Shown here piece by piece: positions 16,402 through 25,555 of a stretch of 64,000 nt of DNA (position 1 is the stretch's first letter; every line of letters starts with the position of its first letter). Source of the DNA: Streptomyces sp. WZ-12 (GTDB lineage Bacteria > Actinomycetota > Actinomycetes > Streptomycetales > Streptomycetaceae); contig NZ_CP118574.1 of assembly GCF_028898845.1 (NCBI RefSeq), positions 5,739,001 through 5,803,000 of the forward strand, read 5' to 3'. Made by a program: the position numbers and the translations under genes. The notes under the pieces are model-generated. The model was not told the DNA's origin. It worked only from the letters and a program-made list of their open reading frames with translations, and did not search any database.

Positions 16402-18189
16402 CTACCGGTCCCCGAAGGGGGCGTCATCCGGTGGGTGTTGTAGGCGGGAGGTGCGGTCGGCGTCCCGGGTGCGATGGGCGTCCGGGAGTTCCGGGAGCTC
16501 CGTGGGCCCCGTGGGCTCCTCCAGGGTGCGGAGGGCGAACCACAGCTCCATACGGGCGTCGGGGGCGTCCAGGTCGGTGTCCAGGAGGGCGGCGATGCGG
16601 GTGATGCGTTGGCGGACGGTGTTGCGGTGGACGCCCAGGGCGGTGGCCGTGCGGTCCCAACTTCCGTGAAGGGCGAGCCAGTTGTGGAGGGTGGTGAGGA
16701 GGGGAGGGGAGTCGAGGAGGGGGGAGAGGAGGGACCGGGCGTGGTGGTGGGCGTCCGTGGGGTCGATGAGGGTGCGGACGCCGGGCGGGTCGGCGGCGTG
16801 ATGGCGTACGGCACCGGTGCGGCGGGCGAGGGCGCGGCGGAGGGCGGTCGCGGCGTGCCGGTCGGCGGTGGGCAGTTCGGCCACCGGGACGGGGGCGCTG
16901 ATGCCCAGCGTCCAACCGGGGAGGGCGACTGGCGCGCGGTCGGCGGATGCGTGGTCGGCCGGGACGAGGGCGCGTAGGGCGCTGCCCGGGGGCGGATCCG
17001 CGGCCACCAGCGGGGTATTGAGCGCGGCGGCCAGGGTGGCCGGTGTGCCGGGGGTGTCCCGACGGGGCGCGGCGTGGACGACGGTCCAGAGGGGAGGGCC
17101 GAGGAGTGGGGCGATGTCGGCCGGGCGGGCGCCGAGGAGGAGGTGGGCCAGGGCCGCGGCGAGTTCGGCGCCGGGCGGGCCGCCGGGGGCGTCGGCGCCG
17201 GTGATGGTGGTGGCGGCGGAGGGGCTGGTGATCAGAGAGAGGAGGACGGCGGCGACGCCGGCGATGGTGTGCGCGGGCGGGTCGTCGGGGCCGGTGGCGA
17301 CCACCAGGGCGAGCCCCTGCTGGCCAGGTGTCCGCCCCGCTACCCCTCGCTCGTTCGCTGCCCCTCTCCCGTTGGCCACCGCCCGTTCCCCGTTGGCCGC
17401 TCCGCTCCCGTTGGCCGCCCTGTCCCCCTCCGCGGCTGCTCTCCTCTTCGGCCAACCCTGGCCTCCCGTAAGGCCGTAGGCGGTCAGGTGGGTGCCCGGG
17501 AGGGAGTCGGCGGCCGAGGCGGGGCCGTCGGCGGCGACCACGCCGGCCAGGCGGACGGCGGCGGCCCGGCAGGCGGCTGCGGGGAGTGCCCCGGCCGAGC
17601 CGTGTTCGGTGCCGTCGGGGGTGAGCAGCGCGGCCCAGCCGTGCGCGTGGCGGGCCAGCGCGCGGAGCACCGCGGTCGCCGGCTCCGGGCGGGCGGCGGC
17701 CGCGGCCAGGGCGCGCTGGGCCTCGCCGATCCGGGTCAGTTCGCGGTGCCGGGCCTCGGTGACGGCCTGCCAGACGGCGCTCTCCACGGCCGTGAACGGC
17801 GTCCCCTCCGGGACCTCGACGAGCGGCAGCCCGTGCCGTTCGCAGGCGTCCACCAGGGCGCGCGGGACGGTCCGGTGCACCGGCGCGATCCCGAAACCGA
17901 GGGCGGCGGCTCCGGCCGCGACCGTACGGGCGGCATAGCCGTCCAGGTAGGCGTCGAGGGCGTCGCCGTCCCCGGCGGCCACCGCCTCGGCCAAGTGGAC
18001 ACCGGCGGTCAACAGCAGCTCGCCGCCCAGGAGATACGGCACCGGGTCGGCCATCTCCGAGGTGTGCACCCAGTGGAGCGTCACGCCCTCGCGGGGGCCG
18101 GCCAGTTGGCGCAGACCCAGGTCCCTACGGGCCAGCAGGCCCGCCAGGGGGACCGGCGGGGTGGACGGCGGGGGGAGCGGGCGCGGCAT
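16402..18189 (-). CDS. PucR family transcriptional regulator
   Basis: A 595-residue regulator. Residues 10-140 match the PucR N-terminal ligand domain (WVHTSEMADPVPYLLGGELL and PLVEVPEGTPFTAVESAVWQ), and the C-terminus holds the PucR helix-turn-helix (LHNWLALHGSWDRTATALGV followed by HRNTVRQRITRI). A low-complexity insert of repeated AANG/ERAVANG units (about 245-280) separates the two halves. Family members control purine, amine and amino-acid breakdown. It is divergent from a sodium:solute symporter, with a ThDP enzyme behind that, and probably controls them. ATG 18189 is chosen because GGAGG lies 7 nt upstream. Confidence 0.87.
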   Translation of the reverse strand: MPRPLPPPSTPPVPLAGLLARRDLGLRQLAGPREGVTLHWVHTSEMADPVPYLLGGELLLTAGVHLAEAVAAGDGDALDAYLDGYAARTVAAGAAALGFGIAPVHRTVPRALVDACERHGLPLVEVPEGTPFTAVESAVWQAVTEARHRELTRIGEAQRALAAAAARPEPATAVLRALARHAHGWAALLTPDGTEHGSAGALPAAACRAAAVRLAGVVAADGPASAADSLPGTHLTAYGLTGGQGWPKRRAAAEGDRAANGSGAANGERAVANGRGAANERGVAGRTPGQQGLALVVATGPDDPPAHTIAGVAAVLLSLITSPSAATTITGADAPGGPPGAELAAALAHLLLGARPADIAPLLGPPLWTVVHAAPRRDTPGTPATLAAALNTPLVAADPPPGSALRALVPADHASADRAPVALPGWTLGISAPVPVAELPTADRHAATALRRALARRTGAVRHHAADPPGVRTLIDPTDAHHHARSLLSPLLDSPPLLTTLHNWLALHGSWDRTATALGVHRNTVRQRITRIAALLDTDLDAPDARMELWFALRTLEEPTGPTELPELPDAHRTRDADRTSRLQHPPDDAPFGDR

Positions 18190-18197
18190 GTGCGGAT

Positions 18198-18226
18198 CCT
18201 CCACGTAAGGGGCGTCGGAGTGGAGG
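18198..18226 (-). promoter_or_regulatory. 5'-UTR inverted repeat that could hide the PucR ribosome binding site
   Basis: CCTCCAC (18198-18204) and GTGGAGG (18220-18226) are exact inverted copies. In the mRNA the GGAGG used by pucR would pair with CCUCC 15 nt upstream. Whether this regulates translation is not known. Confidence 0.35.
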
Positions 18227-18236
18227 AAACGTACAC

Positions 18237-18265
18237 TTCAGCGTCGCCCGCGCGCCTCCTAGGGT
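18237..18265 (+). promoter_or_regulatory. candidate promoter of the symporter operon
   Basis: TTCAGC (18237-18242) and TAGGGT (18260-18265) are separated by 17 bp in the divergent gap with pucR. Confidence 0.35.
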
Positions 18266-18393
18266 CAACGCCCGAGACGGGATGTCCCCACCGCCCCGCT
18301 CGCAACTCCCCTCCCTCACATCCACAGGTGCAACACCTCCGCCCTCCCCCTCTCCCCTTGGCGCAGCTCGCAGGCAACTGGAAGGGACGGCCC

Positions 18394-19932
18394 ATGGCTG
18401 TCGACTACGCGGTGATCGTTCTCTACTTGGCCGGCATGCTCGGTATGGGCTGGTGGGGCATGCGGCGCGCCACCTCCAAGAGTGACTTCCTGGTCGCCGG
18501 GCGCCGCCTCGGCCCCGCGATGTACTCCGGGACCATGGCCGCGATCGTGCTCGGCGGCGCCTCCACCATCGGCGGCGTCGGCCTCGGTTACCAGTACGGG
18601 CTGTCCGGGGCCTGGATGGTCTTCACCATCGGCCTCGGGCTGTTGGCCCTGAGCATCTTCTTCTCGGCCCGGATCGCCCGGCTGAAGGTCTACACCGTCT
18701 CCGAGATGCTGGACCTGCGCTACGGCGGCGCCGCCGGGATCATCTCCGGCGTGGTCATGTGGGCGTACACCCTGATGCTCGCGGTGACCTCGACCATCGC
18801 CTACGCGACCATCTTCGACGTCCTCTTCGGGCTGGACCGCACGCTGGCGATCGTCCTCGGCGGGGCGATCGTGGTGGCCTACTCGACGCTCGGCGGGATG
18901 TGGTCGATCACCCTGACCGACATGGTGCAGTTCGTCGTCAAGACGATCGGGGTGCTGCTGCTCCTGCTGCCGCTCGCCGTCATCAAGGCGGGCGGCTTCG
19001 CGGGGCTCGTGTCCCAGTTGCCGGCCGACTACTTCGCCCCGTTGGGCATCGGCGGCCGCACCGTCTTCACCTATGTGCTGATCTACTCCTTCGGGATGCT
19101 GATCGGGCAGGACATCTGGCAGCGGGTGTTCACCGCGCGCAGCGACCGGGTGGCGCGCCTGGGCGGCACCGCGGCCGGCACGTACTGTCTGGTGTACGCG
19201 CTGGCGGGGGCGGTCATCGGTACCGCGGCCAAGGTCCTCTACCCCCAACTGGGCAGCCCGGACGACGCGTTCGCGACGATCGTGAAGGACGCGCTGCCGG
19301 TGGGGGTGCGCGGCCTGGTGCTGGCGGCCGCGCTGTCGGCGGTGATGTCGACGTCGTCGGGGGCGCTGATCGCCTGCGCCACGGTGGCCAACAACGACAT
19401 CTGGGCGCGGGTGCGGCGGCTGCGGTCGCCGGGACCGCTGCGCCCGCGCCACGAGGCCCCTGACCCCCACGAGGCCCCTGACCCCCAGGAAGCCGCGCGG
19501 CCCCGCCAAGACCCCCGACCCCATGACGAGGTGCGCGGCAACCGGCTGTTCATCCTCTTCATGGGCGTCGCGGTGATCGTCATCGCGATCGCGCTGAACG
19601 ACGTCGTCGAGGCGCTCACCCTCGCCTACAACCTCCTGGTGGGCGGTCTGTTGGTGCCCATTCTCGGGGGGCTGCTGTGGCGGCGCGGCAACGCCGCCGG
19701 GGCGCTGGCCGCGGTGGCGGTCGGCGGGCTGACCGTCGTCGGCCTGATGGTCGCCCTCGGGGTGCTCGCCAACGAGCCCATCTACTACGGGCTGATCGCC
19801 TCCCTCGTGGCCTACGTGGCGGTCAGCCTGGCCACCCGTCCCACGGACGCGGCGATCCTGGCGGCCTGGCAGGAGCGGCTGAGCCCGTCGGCCCCCGCCG
19901 CGTCGAGCGCCCCGGGCCCGTCCGGCAACTGA
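18394..19932 (+). CDS. sodium:solute symporter family permease
   Basis: A 512-residue membrane protein of the SSS family with about 13 hydrophobic segments; it starts MAVDYAVIVLYLAGMLGMGW and contains the family's GGASTIGGVGLGYQYG and TLGGMWSITLTDMVQF motifs. It would import an organic solute with Na+. A cytoplasmic loop near residues 350-380 carries repeats of HEAPDP, probably a recent expansion. ATG 18394 follows GAAGGGA; the frame stays open far upstream but that part is a shadow of pucR. It forms an operon with the ThDP enzyme that starts 26 nt downstream. The substrate is unknown. Confidence 0.88.
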   Translation: MAVDYAVIVLYLAGMLGMGWWGMRRATSKSDFLVAGRRLGPAMYSGTMAAIVLGGASTIGGVGLGYQYGLSGAWMVFTIGLGLLALSIFFSARIARLKVYTVSEMLDLRYGGAAGIISGVVMWAYTLMLAVTSTIAYATIFDVLFGLDRTLAIVLGGAIVVAYSTLGGMWSITLTDMVQFVVKTIGVLLLLLPLAVIKAGGFAGLVSQLPADYFAPLGIGGRTVFTYVLIYSFGMLIGQDIWQRVFTARSDRVARLGGTAAGTYCLVYALAGAVIGTAAKVLYPQLGSPDDAFATIVKDALPVGVRGLVLAAALSAVMSTSSGALIACATVANNDIWARVRRLRSPGPLRPRHEAPDPHEAPDPQEAARPRQDPRPHDEVRGNRLFILFMGVAVIVIAIALNDVVEALTLAYNLLVGGLLVPILGGLLWRRGNAAGALAAVAVGGLTVVGLMVALGVLANEPIYYGLIASLVAYVAVSLATRPTDAAILAAWQERLSPSAPAASSAPGPSGN

Positions 19933-19958
19933 CCACAACGACACGGAGAGAGCACCCC

Positions 19959-21698
19959 ATGAGCACCGCCCCGACCCCCGCCCCCACGACCGTGCCGCCC
20001 CTCACGCCCCGTACAGGTGGCGACCTGGTGATCGAGTCGCTCACCGCGCTCGGCGCCGACACCGTCTTCGGGCTGCCTGGCCAGCACGCGCTCGGCCTGT
20101 TCGACGCGCTCCGGCGCGCGCCCGGCGTGCGGTACGTGGGGCTGCGGGTGGAGAACAACGCGGGCTTCGCCGCCGACGCCTACGCGCGGACCACCCGCGG
20201 GGTCGCGCCGCTGCTGGTCTCCACCGGTCCCGGCGCGCTGCTGACGCTGCCCGCGCTCCAGGAGGCGGCCGCCGGCTCGGCCGCCGTCCTGGCCATCGGC
20301 AGCCAGGTGCCGGTGGCCGGGCTCGGCGGCGGCCGCCACGGCTATCTGCACGAACTCGTCGACCAGCCGGCCGCGTTCCGGCCCGTGGTCAAGTCCGTGC
20401 ACACGGTGCGTACGGCCTCCCAGATCCCGTCCGCGGTGGCCGCGGCGTGGGAGTCGGCGCTGAGCGCCCCGCACGGGCCGGTGTGGCTGGAGATCCCGCA
20501 GGACGTCCTCCTGGCACCGGTCGACGTCCCGGTGGTCGCCGAACTGGCCGCCTCCCCAAGGACATTGGCGCCGCGCCCGGAGGTGATCGCCGAGGCGGCC
20601 CGGCGGCTGGGCGCGGCCCGGCGGCCGGTGGTGCTGGCCGGCGGTGGGGTGGTGCGCGCCGGCGCGGAGGGTGAACTGCTGGCACTGGCCGAACGGTTGC
20701 GGGCGCCGGTGGCGACCACCTTCGGGGGCAAGGGCGCCTTCCCGTGGGAGCATCCGCTCTCCCTCCAGTCCTGGTTGGAGGACCGGTACGCCACCGACTT
20801 CCTGGAGGAGGCGGACGTCCTCCTGGTGGTCGGTTCGGGGCTCGGCGAACTCTCGTCGAACTACCACACGTTCCGGCCGCGCGGCCGCGTCCTCCAGATC
20901 GAGGCCGACCTCGGGAAGCTGGAGTCCAACCACGCCGCGCTCGGCATCCACGCGGACGCCCGCGCGGCGCTGGCCGCACTGCTGGCGGAGCTCCCGGAGC
21001 CGGGCCAGGACCCATGGCCGGAGCGGCTCCCGGAACAGCCGCCGCAGCGACTCCAGGGTCCGGGCCCCGATGCGCCGTCCCCCGAAGCCGCCGTCGCCGC
21101 ACTGTTGGAGCGGGTGCGCGGCCGGCTGGACGGGCAGCGGCTCGACCTGGAGCGGGAGGCCCTCGCCGCGGTGCGCGCGGCGCTGCCCGACACCGCGGTG
21201 AGCTGCTGGGACATGACGATCCTGGCGTACTGGGCCTGGTCGGCCTTCGACCCGCGGCGGAGCAACGCGTTCCACTCCGCGCAGGGCGCCGGCGGCCTCG
21301 GCTACGGCTTCCCGGCGGCGCTGGGCGCGGCCCTCGCCGCCCCGGACCGCCCGGTGTTGGCGGTCTCCGGCGACGGCGGCGCGATGTACTCGCTCGCCGA
21401 ACTGGCCACCGCGCGCCAGTACGACCTCCCGGTGACCTGGCTCATCGTGGACGACGGCGGCTACGGCATCCTGCGGGAGTACATGACCGACGCGTTCGGC
21501 GCGACCGCGGCCGAGGCCACCGAGCTGACCCGGCCGGACTTCGTGGCGCTGGCGGAGTCGTTCGGGGTGCCGGCGGTCCGGACGGACCCGGAGCGGCTCG
21601 GCGCGGACCTGGCGGCGGCGCTGGCCGCCCCCGGCCCCTCGGTCGTCGTCCTGCCGGCCCGGCTGCGGATGTTCGCCCCCACGCACCTGCCGGACTGA
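19959..21698 (+). CDS. ThDP-dependent enzyme, acetolactate synthase-like
   Basis: A 579-residue enzyme with the three-domain layout of the acetolactate synthase/benzoylformate decarboxylase group. The N-terminal domain has the cofactor Glu in GLRVENNAGFAADAYART; the C-terminal domain has the ThDP motif starting at SGDGGAMYSLAELATAR and reaching VDDGGYGILREYM, where the usual NN becomes DD. No small regulatory subunit is nearby, so a catabolic decarboxylase or ligase is more likely than branched-chain amino acid synthesis. It follows a symporter and a divergent PucR regulator, so it probably processes the imported compound. ATG 19959 follows GGAGAG at 8 nt. Confidence 0.8.
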   Translation: MSTAPTPAPTTVPPLTPRTGGDLVIESLTALGADTVFGLPGQHALGLFDALRRAPGVRYVGLRVENNAGFAADAYARTTRGVAPLLVSTGPGALLTLPALQEAAAGSAAVLAIGSQVPVAGLGGGRHGYLHELVDQPAAFRPVVKSVHTVRTASQIPSAVAAAWESALSAPHGPVWLEIPQDVLLAPVDVPVVAELAASPRTLAPRPEVIAEAARRLGAARRPVVLAGGGVVRAGAEGELLALAERLRAPVATTFGGKGAFPWEHPLSLQSWLEDRYATDFLEEADVLLVVGSGLGELSSNYHTFRPRGRVLQIEADLGKLESNHAALGIHADARAALAALLAELPEPGQDPWPERLPEQPPQRLQGPGPDAPSPEAAVAALLERVRGRLDGQRLDLEREALAAVRAALPDTAVSCWDMTILAYWAWSAFDPRRSNAFHSAQGAGGLGYGFPAALGAALAAPDRPVLAVSGDGGAMYSLAELATARQYDLPVTWLIVDDGGYGILREYMTDAFGATAAEATELTRPDFVALAESFGVPAVRTDPERLGADLAAALAAPGPSVVVLPARLRMFAPTHLPD

Positions 21699-21751
21699 CG
21701 CCGGGGGCAGCACCGGGCGCCAGGCGGGGGGCTCCGAAGGGAGAAGAAAAA

Positions 21752-21783
21752 CCGGACCCGGAGACGAGGTCTACCGGGCCCGG
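21752..21783. terminator. terminator between convergent ThDP enzyme and TetR genes
   Basis: Arms 21752-21761 and 21774-21783 pair at 9 of 10 positions around a 12-nt loop, 53 nt after one stop and 15 nt from the other. Confidence 0.6.
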
Positions 21784-21798
21784 AGGTGTGGCGGCGCG

Positions 21799-22446
21799 TT
21801 ACGCCCCCACGCGCCCCTGCACCAGTTGGGAGAGCGCGGCGTGCACCTCGTCGACCGACCGTTCCGGCTGGAACGACTGCCAGTCCAGCGCGGCGACCAG
21901 CACCATGCCCAACAGGGCGGACGCGGTGAGCGGGACGTCGAGTTCGTCGCTCAACTCACCGGAGCGCACGGCGTCCTGGAGGACCGACTCGACCACCGCT
22001 AGGGCGCGGCCCCGTACGGAGGTGAGGGTGGCGCGCCAGGTGCGGTTGGTGCGCCAGAGTTCGGCGACGTAGAGCTGGGTGAGGGCGGGGGAGCCGGCGA
22101 TGAAGTCCAGGCCGGCGCGGATCATCGCGTCGAGGGCGTCGACCCGGGTGCCGCCGCCGGCGACGGTGCCATCGGCGGCGGTGCGCAGGGAGGCGGCGAG
22201 CAGGTCGACGCCGTCCCGCAGGAGTTCCTCGTAGAGGACGTTCTTGCTGCTGAAGTTGTAGTAGACGGTGCCCTTGGCGACGCCGGCGCGGTCCGCGATC
22301 TCGTCGACGGTGGTGGCGGAGAAGCCCTGTTCGGCGATGAGGGTGACGGCGGCGTCGAAGAGCCGGCGCCGGGTCGAGGCACGGCGGGAGGCCGCGGGGG
22401 CGACGCCGGTGACGGCGCCGCCCCCGCTCCCGGAGCGGGTGCTCAC
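21799..22446 (-). CDS. TetR family regulator of the ABC/YhgE operon
   Basis: A 215-residue TetR protein. The helix-turn-helix lies at about 25-70 (RRRLFDAAVTLIAEQGFSAT then GVAKGTVYYNFSSKNVLYEE). The GTG start at 22446 overlaps the stop of the membrane gene (GTGA), so the three genes ATPase, YhgE and tetR are translationally coupled. A palindrome at 25556-25567 in front of the first gene is the likely operator, giving negative autoregulation of the operon. The ligand is unknown; similar regulators respond to toxic hydrophobic compounds. Confidence 0.87.
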   Translation of the reverse strand: MSTRSGSGGGAVTGVAPAASRRASTRRRLFDAAVTLIAEQGFSATTVDEIADRAGVAKGTVYYNFSSKNVLYEELLRDGVDLLAASLRTAADGTVAGGGTRVDALDAMIRAGLDFIAGSPALTQLYVAELWRTNRTWRATLTSVRGRALAVVESVLQDAVRSGELSDELDVPLTASALLGMVLVAALDWQSFQPERSVDEVHAALSQLVQGRVGA

Positions 22447-24809
22447 AGGCTGAGCTCCGGGTGCAGGTCCTTCATCCGGACCACCTGGCGGCTGCGGGCC
22501 GCGAGGGCGGTCAGGGCCAGCGCGCCGAGCGTGAACGCGGCGAGCACGATGCTGCCCTGCCAGACGATGTCCAGGTCGCCGCCGGTGATCAGCCGTCGGA
22601 GGCCGTCGACGACGTAACTCATCGGCAGGAGCGGGTGCATGAAGGAGAAGAAGCCCGGGCTGGTCTGCACCGGGTAGGTGCCGCCCGCCGAGGTGAGCTG
22701 GAGCATCAGGATGACCAGCGTCAACACCCGGCCCGCCGGGCCGAAGAAGGCGCTCAGCAACTGGATGACGGCAGTGAAGCAGGCCGTCGCCAGCATCAGG
22801 AAGCCGATGGTGGCGCCCGCGCGCTCCATCTCCAGGCCGAGGGCCCAGTGCAGCACGGCCATCAGGGCCAGCACCTGGACGACGCCGATGGCGAACGCCG
22901 GCAGCCAGGAGCCGAGCGCGATCCGCCAGCCGGGCGCGCCCGCGGCCAACGCCCGCTTGCCGAGCGGCGCCAGCAGCATGTACGCGACCATCGCGCCGAC
23001 CCAGAGGGACAGCGGGATGAAGTACGGGGCGAGGCCGGTGCCGTAGTTGGGCGCCTTGTGCATGGACTTGGCGGCCAGCTTGACCGGGTCGGACATCACG
23101 TCGGTCCGGTCGTCGCGGTCCTTCTTGTCGTAGTCCGGGATCTTGGCGACGCCGCTGTGCAGGCCGCTGGCCAACTGGTTGGCGCCGTCCTTGAGCTGGT
23201 AGAGCCCACCGCTGAGCTTCTCGGCGCCGTCGTGGGCGGTGCCGAGGCCGTCGTGCAACTGACCGGCGCCGTTGGCGAGGTCGCCGGCGCCCTTGTGGAG
23301 CTGGCCCGCGCCGTTGGCGAGGTCGCCGGCGCCCTTGTGGAGCTGGCCCGCGCCGTTGGCGAGGTCGCCGGCGCCCTTGTGGAGCTGACCGGCGCCGTTG
23401 GCGAGGTCGCCGGCGCCGTTGGAGAGGGTGCCCAGGCCGTTGGCGAACTGGCTGGCGCCGTCGGCGACCTTGTGGGCACCGGCGTTGAGCTGATTCAGCT
23501 TGGCCAGCTGGCCGTCCGCGTTCTTCACGACGTCCGGCACCTGGTCGGCGACCATCTGGGCGCCCTGGTGCACGTCGCGGAGCTGGGTGCGCAGGCGGCT
23601 GAGGTCGATGCCGGCGACGGCCTTGTTCAGCTGCTTGGCGTCGTTGGCGGTGTCGGTGGCGTCGCTCGCGTCCTGCTTCATCTTGGCGCAGTTGGCTTCG
23701 GAGTTGCCGCCCGTGCACTGCGCCGCGTAGAGCGACTGGTAGTTGTCGGCGGTCTTCTGCGTTCCCGCCGCGACCTTGGGGGCATTGGTCAGCCTGCCGA
23801 GGAAATCGTCGAGGTCCTGGGTCACGTTGGCGACGACCTGCGCGAACTTGGCGACCTTCTCGCCGTGCTCCTTCAGGAAGGGCAGGTCCTTCTTGGCAAC
23901 GCCGTCAACCGTGTCGACGAGTTGCTGAGTGCCGTCCGCGACCTGGCTCGCGCCCTGGCTGAGTTCCTTGGCCTTGGAAGCGGCCTGCGCGGCGCCGTTG
24001 CTCAGGTCTCCCGCGCCCTTGTCCAGCTTGCCGGCGCCGTTGCTCAGGTCTCCCGCGCCCTTGTCGATCTTGCCCGCGCCGTTGCTCAGGTCCCCCGCGC
24101 CCTTGCCCAGCTTGCCGGCGCCGTTGCTGAGGTCGCCGGCGCCCTTGTCCAGCTTGCCGGCGCCGTCGTTCAACTTGTTCAGGCCGTCGGCGAGTTCGCC
24201 GGACTTCTGGCTGGCGGTCCCCAGCCCGTCATCCACCTTGCCCGCCCCGTCGGCGGCCTTGGCGGTCTCGTCGTGCAGGTCCGAGAACGACACGAAGATC
24301 TTGTCGAAGAAGGCCCGGGTGGACTTCGCCGACGTCTTGGCGCGGATCTCCGAGAACACCGTCTTGGAGATGGAGCCGACGATGTAGTTGTTGGCGTCGT
24401 TGGTGCGCACCTGGAGCGCGCCGGTCTGCGGTTCGTTGCCGCCGCTGGAGGCGATCTTCTGGCTGAAGTCCTTGGGGACGGTCAGCGAGAGGTAGTACTT
24501 GCCCTGCTCCAGGCCCTTGGCGGCGTCCTTGGAGCTGACCTCCTTCCAGTCGAACGTCTTGCTGTCCTTGACGTTCGACGCCAGGTCGGCACCGGCGGTC
24601 AGCTTCTTGCCGTCGGAGGTGGCGCCCTGGTCCTCGTTGACCAGCGCGACCGGGATCTTGTCCAGCCGCGCGTACGGGTCCCAGAAGGAGCAGAGGTAGA
24701 GCGCTCCGTACAGCAGCGGGATCAGCATCAGGGCGACGAGGCCGAGGCGGGGGAGTGTGCCCCTGCCGAAGCGCCTGAGCTCAAGCGCGGCCAGTTTCGG
24801 CGAACGCAT
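22443..24809 (-). CDS. YhgE/Pip family ABC-2 type membrane protein
   Basis: A 788-residue membrane protein with one N-terminal membrane helix (LGLVALMLIPLLYGALYLCS), a large extracytoplasmic region (about 40-570) and five or six C-terminal helices of ABC-2 permease type ending LTALAARSR. The outside region contains two long heptad arrays with units GAGDLSNGAGKLDK and GAGDLANGAGQLHK, a regular pattern seen in the Pip/YhgE family that probably forms a long beta-roll or coiled rod. Homologues include the phage infection protein of lactococci. ATG 24809 lies inside the end of the ATPase gene (29-nt overlap) with GAGGAGG upstream. It would be the permease partner of that ATPase. Confidence 0.87.
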   Translation of the reverse strand: MRSPKLAALELRRFGRGTLPRLGLVALMLIPLLYGALYLCSFWDPYARLDKIPVALVNEDQGATSDGKKLTAGADLASNVKDSKTFDWKEVSSKDAAKGLEQGKYYLSLTVPKDFSQKIASSGGNEPQTGALQVRTNDANNYIVGSISKTVFSEIRAKTSAKSTRAFFDKIFVSFSDLHDETAKAADGAGKVDDGLGTASQKSGELADGLNKLNDGAGKLDKGAGDLSNGAGKLGKGAGDLSNGAGKIDKGAGDLSNGAGKLDKGAGDLSNGAAQAASKAKELSQGASQVADGTQQLVDTVDGVAKKDLPFLKEHGEKVAKFAQVVANVTQDLDDFLGRLTNAPKVAAGTQKTADNYQSLYAAQCTGGNSEANCAKMKQDASDATDTANDAKQLNKAVAGIDLSRLRTQLRDVHQGAQMVADQVPDVVKNADGQLAKLNQLNAGAHKVADGASQFANGLGTLSNGAGDLANGAGQLHKGAGDLANGAGQLHKGAGDLANGAGQLHKGAGDLANGAGQLHDGLGTAHDGAEKLSGGLYQLKDGANQLASGLHSGVAKIPDYDKKDRDDRTDVMSDPVKLAAKSMHKAPNYGTGLAPYFIPLSLWVGAMVAYMLLAPLGKRALAAGAPGWRIALGSWLPAFAIGVVQVLALMAVLHWALGLEMERAGATIGFLMLATACFTAVIQLLSAFFGPAGRVLTLVILMLQLTSAGGTYPVQTSPGFFSFMHPLLPMSYVVDGLRRLITGGDLDIVWQGSIVLAAFTLGALALTALAARSRQVVRMKDLHPELSL
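23240..23420 (-). repeat. tandem 42-bp units encoding GAGDLANGAGQLHK
   Basis: Three to four nearly identical 42-bp units lie inside the YhgE gene; a second related array is at 24000-24170. Near-identity at the DNA level suggests recent duplication or gene conversion. Confidence 0.7.
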
Positions 24810-25539
24810 GCGCCGCTTCCTCCTCGTGGGTTTCGGGCTGGTGGGTCTCGGGGGTGGCGGCCGCGGCGGTCGACACGACCAGGGCGTCCGCCGGGGCGTC
24901 GGAGGCGACGGCGACCACGGTGGTGCCGGTCAACGCCACGTCCCGCAGCAACTGCCAGGCGGCGGCGCGCTCTTCGGACGACAGCTTCAGGTCGAGGTCG
25001 TCGACGGCCAGCAGGCGCGGCTGGTGCATCGCCGCGAGCGCCACCGACAGGCGCAGCGCCTCCAGTCGCTCCAGGTCGCGGACGCAGGTCCGCAGGCCCT
25101 TGGGCAGGGTGTCCGGGTCGAGGCCGGCGGTCGCCAGCGCGGCGTCGACCAGGGCCCGGGTGGCCTCCTTGCGGCGGCGGCCCCACAGGGGCGTGCCGCG
25201 GTGGCCCAACAGGGCCTGTTCCTGGAGGTGTTCGGCGACGGTGAGGGCCGGTTCGAGGTCGGCGACGCCGGGCACGTGCGCGACCGCGGTGCGGCTGCGG
25301 ACCGCTCCCATCCGCTTGGGCAGCGGGAAGCCGGCGACCGCGGCGGCGCCCGCGGTGAGCCGCATCCGTCCGGTGAGCGCGAGCAGCAGGCAGGTGCGGC
25401 CGGAACCGGACGGTCCCTGCACGGCGATCAGCGACCCGGGGTCCGCGGTGATGTCGACGCCTCTGAAGGCCCACCCGCGTGGGCCCTTCACTCCGATTCC
25501 CCGGGCGTTGACGGCCGCCCCCTGACGGGTGGTCTCCAC
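24781..25539 (-). CDS. ABC transporter ATP-binding protein with degenerate signature
   Basis: A 252-residue ABC ATPase. Walker A is GPSGSGRTCLLLAL (about 42-55), with Arg in place of the usual Lys in GK[ST]. Walker B is RLLAVDDLDL, with Asp at the catalytic Glu place, and no LSGGQ signature is visible (LRTCVRDLERLEALRLSVAL instead). ATP turnover may therefore be weak or absent, or the protein may act as a regulator of its permease. The GTG start at 25539 has a very strong AAAGGAGG 6 nt upstream. First gene of the ATPase-YhgE-TetR operon. Confidence 0.8.
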   Translation of the reverse strand: METTRQGAAVNARGIGVKGPRGWAFRGVDITADPGSLIAVQGPSGSGRTCLLLALTGRMRLTAGAAAVAGFPLPKRMGAVRSRTAVAHVPGVADLEPALTVAEHLQEQALLGHRGTPLWGRRRKEATRALVDAALATAGLDPDTLPKGLRTCVRDLERLEALRLSVALAAMHQPRLLAVDDLDLKLSSEERAAAWQLLRDVALTGTTVVAVASDAPADALVVSTAAAATPETHQPETHEEEAAHAFAETGRA

Positions 25540-25555
25540 AACCCCTCCTTTTGAT

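Noticed and set aside
17074..18393. N-terminal extension of the sodium symporter
   Set aside because: The open frame overlaps the PucR gene; the hydrophobic family start and a ribosome binding site are at 18394.
23240..24170. CRISPR-like repeats inside the YhgE gene
   Set aside because: The 42-bp units are in frame and encode the heptad pattern expected in this protein family.
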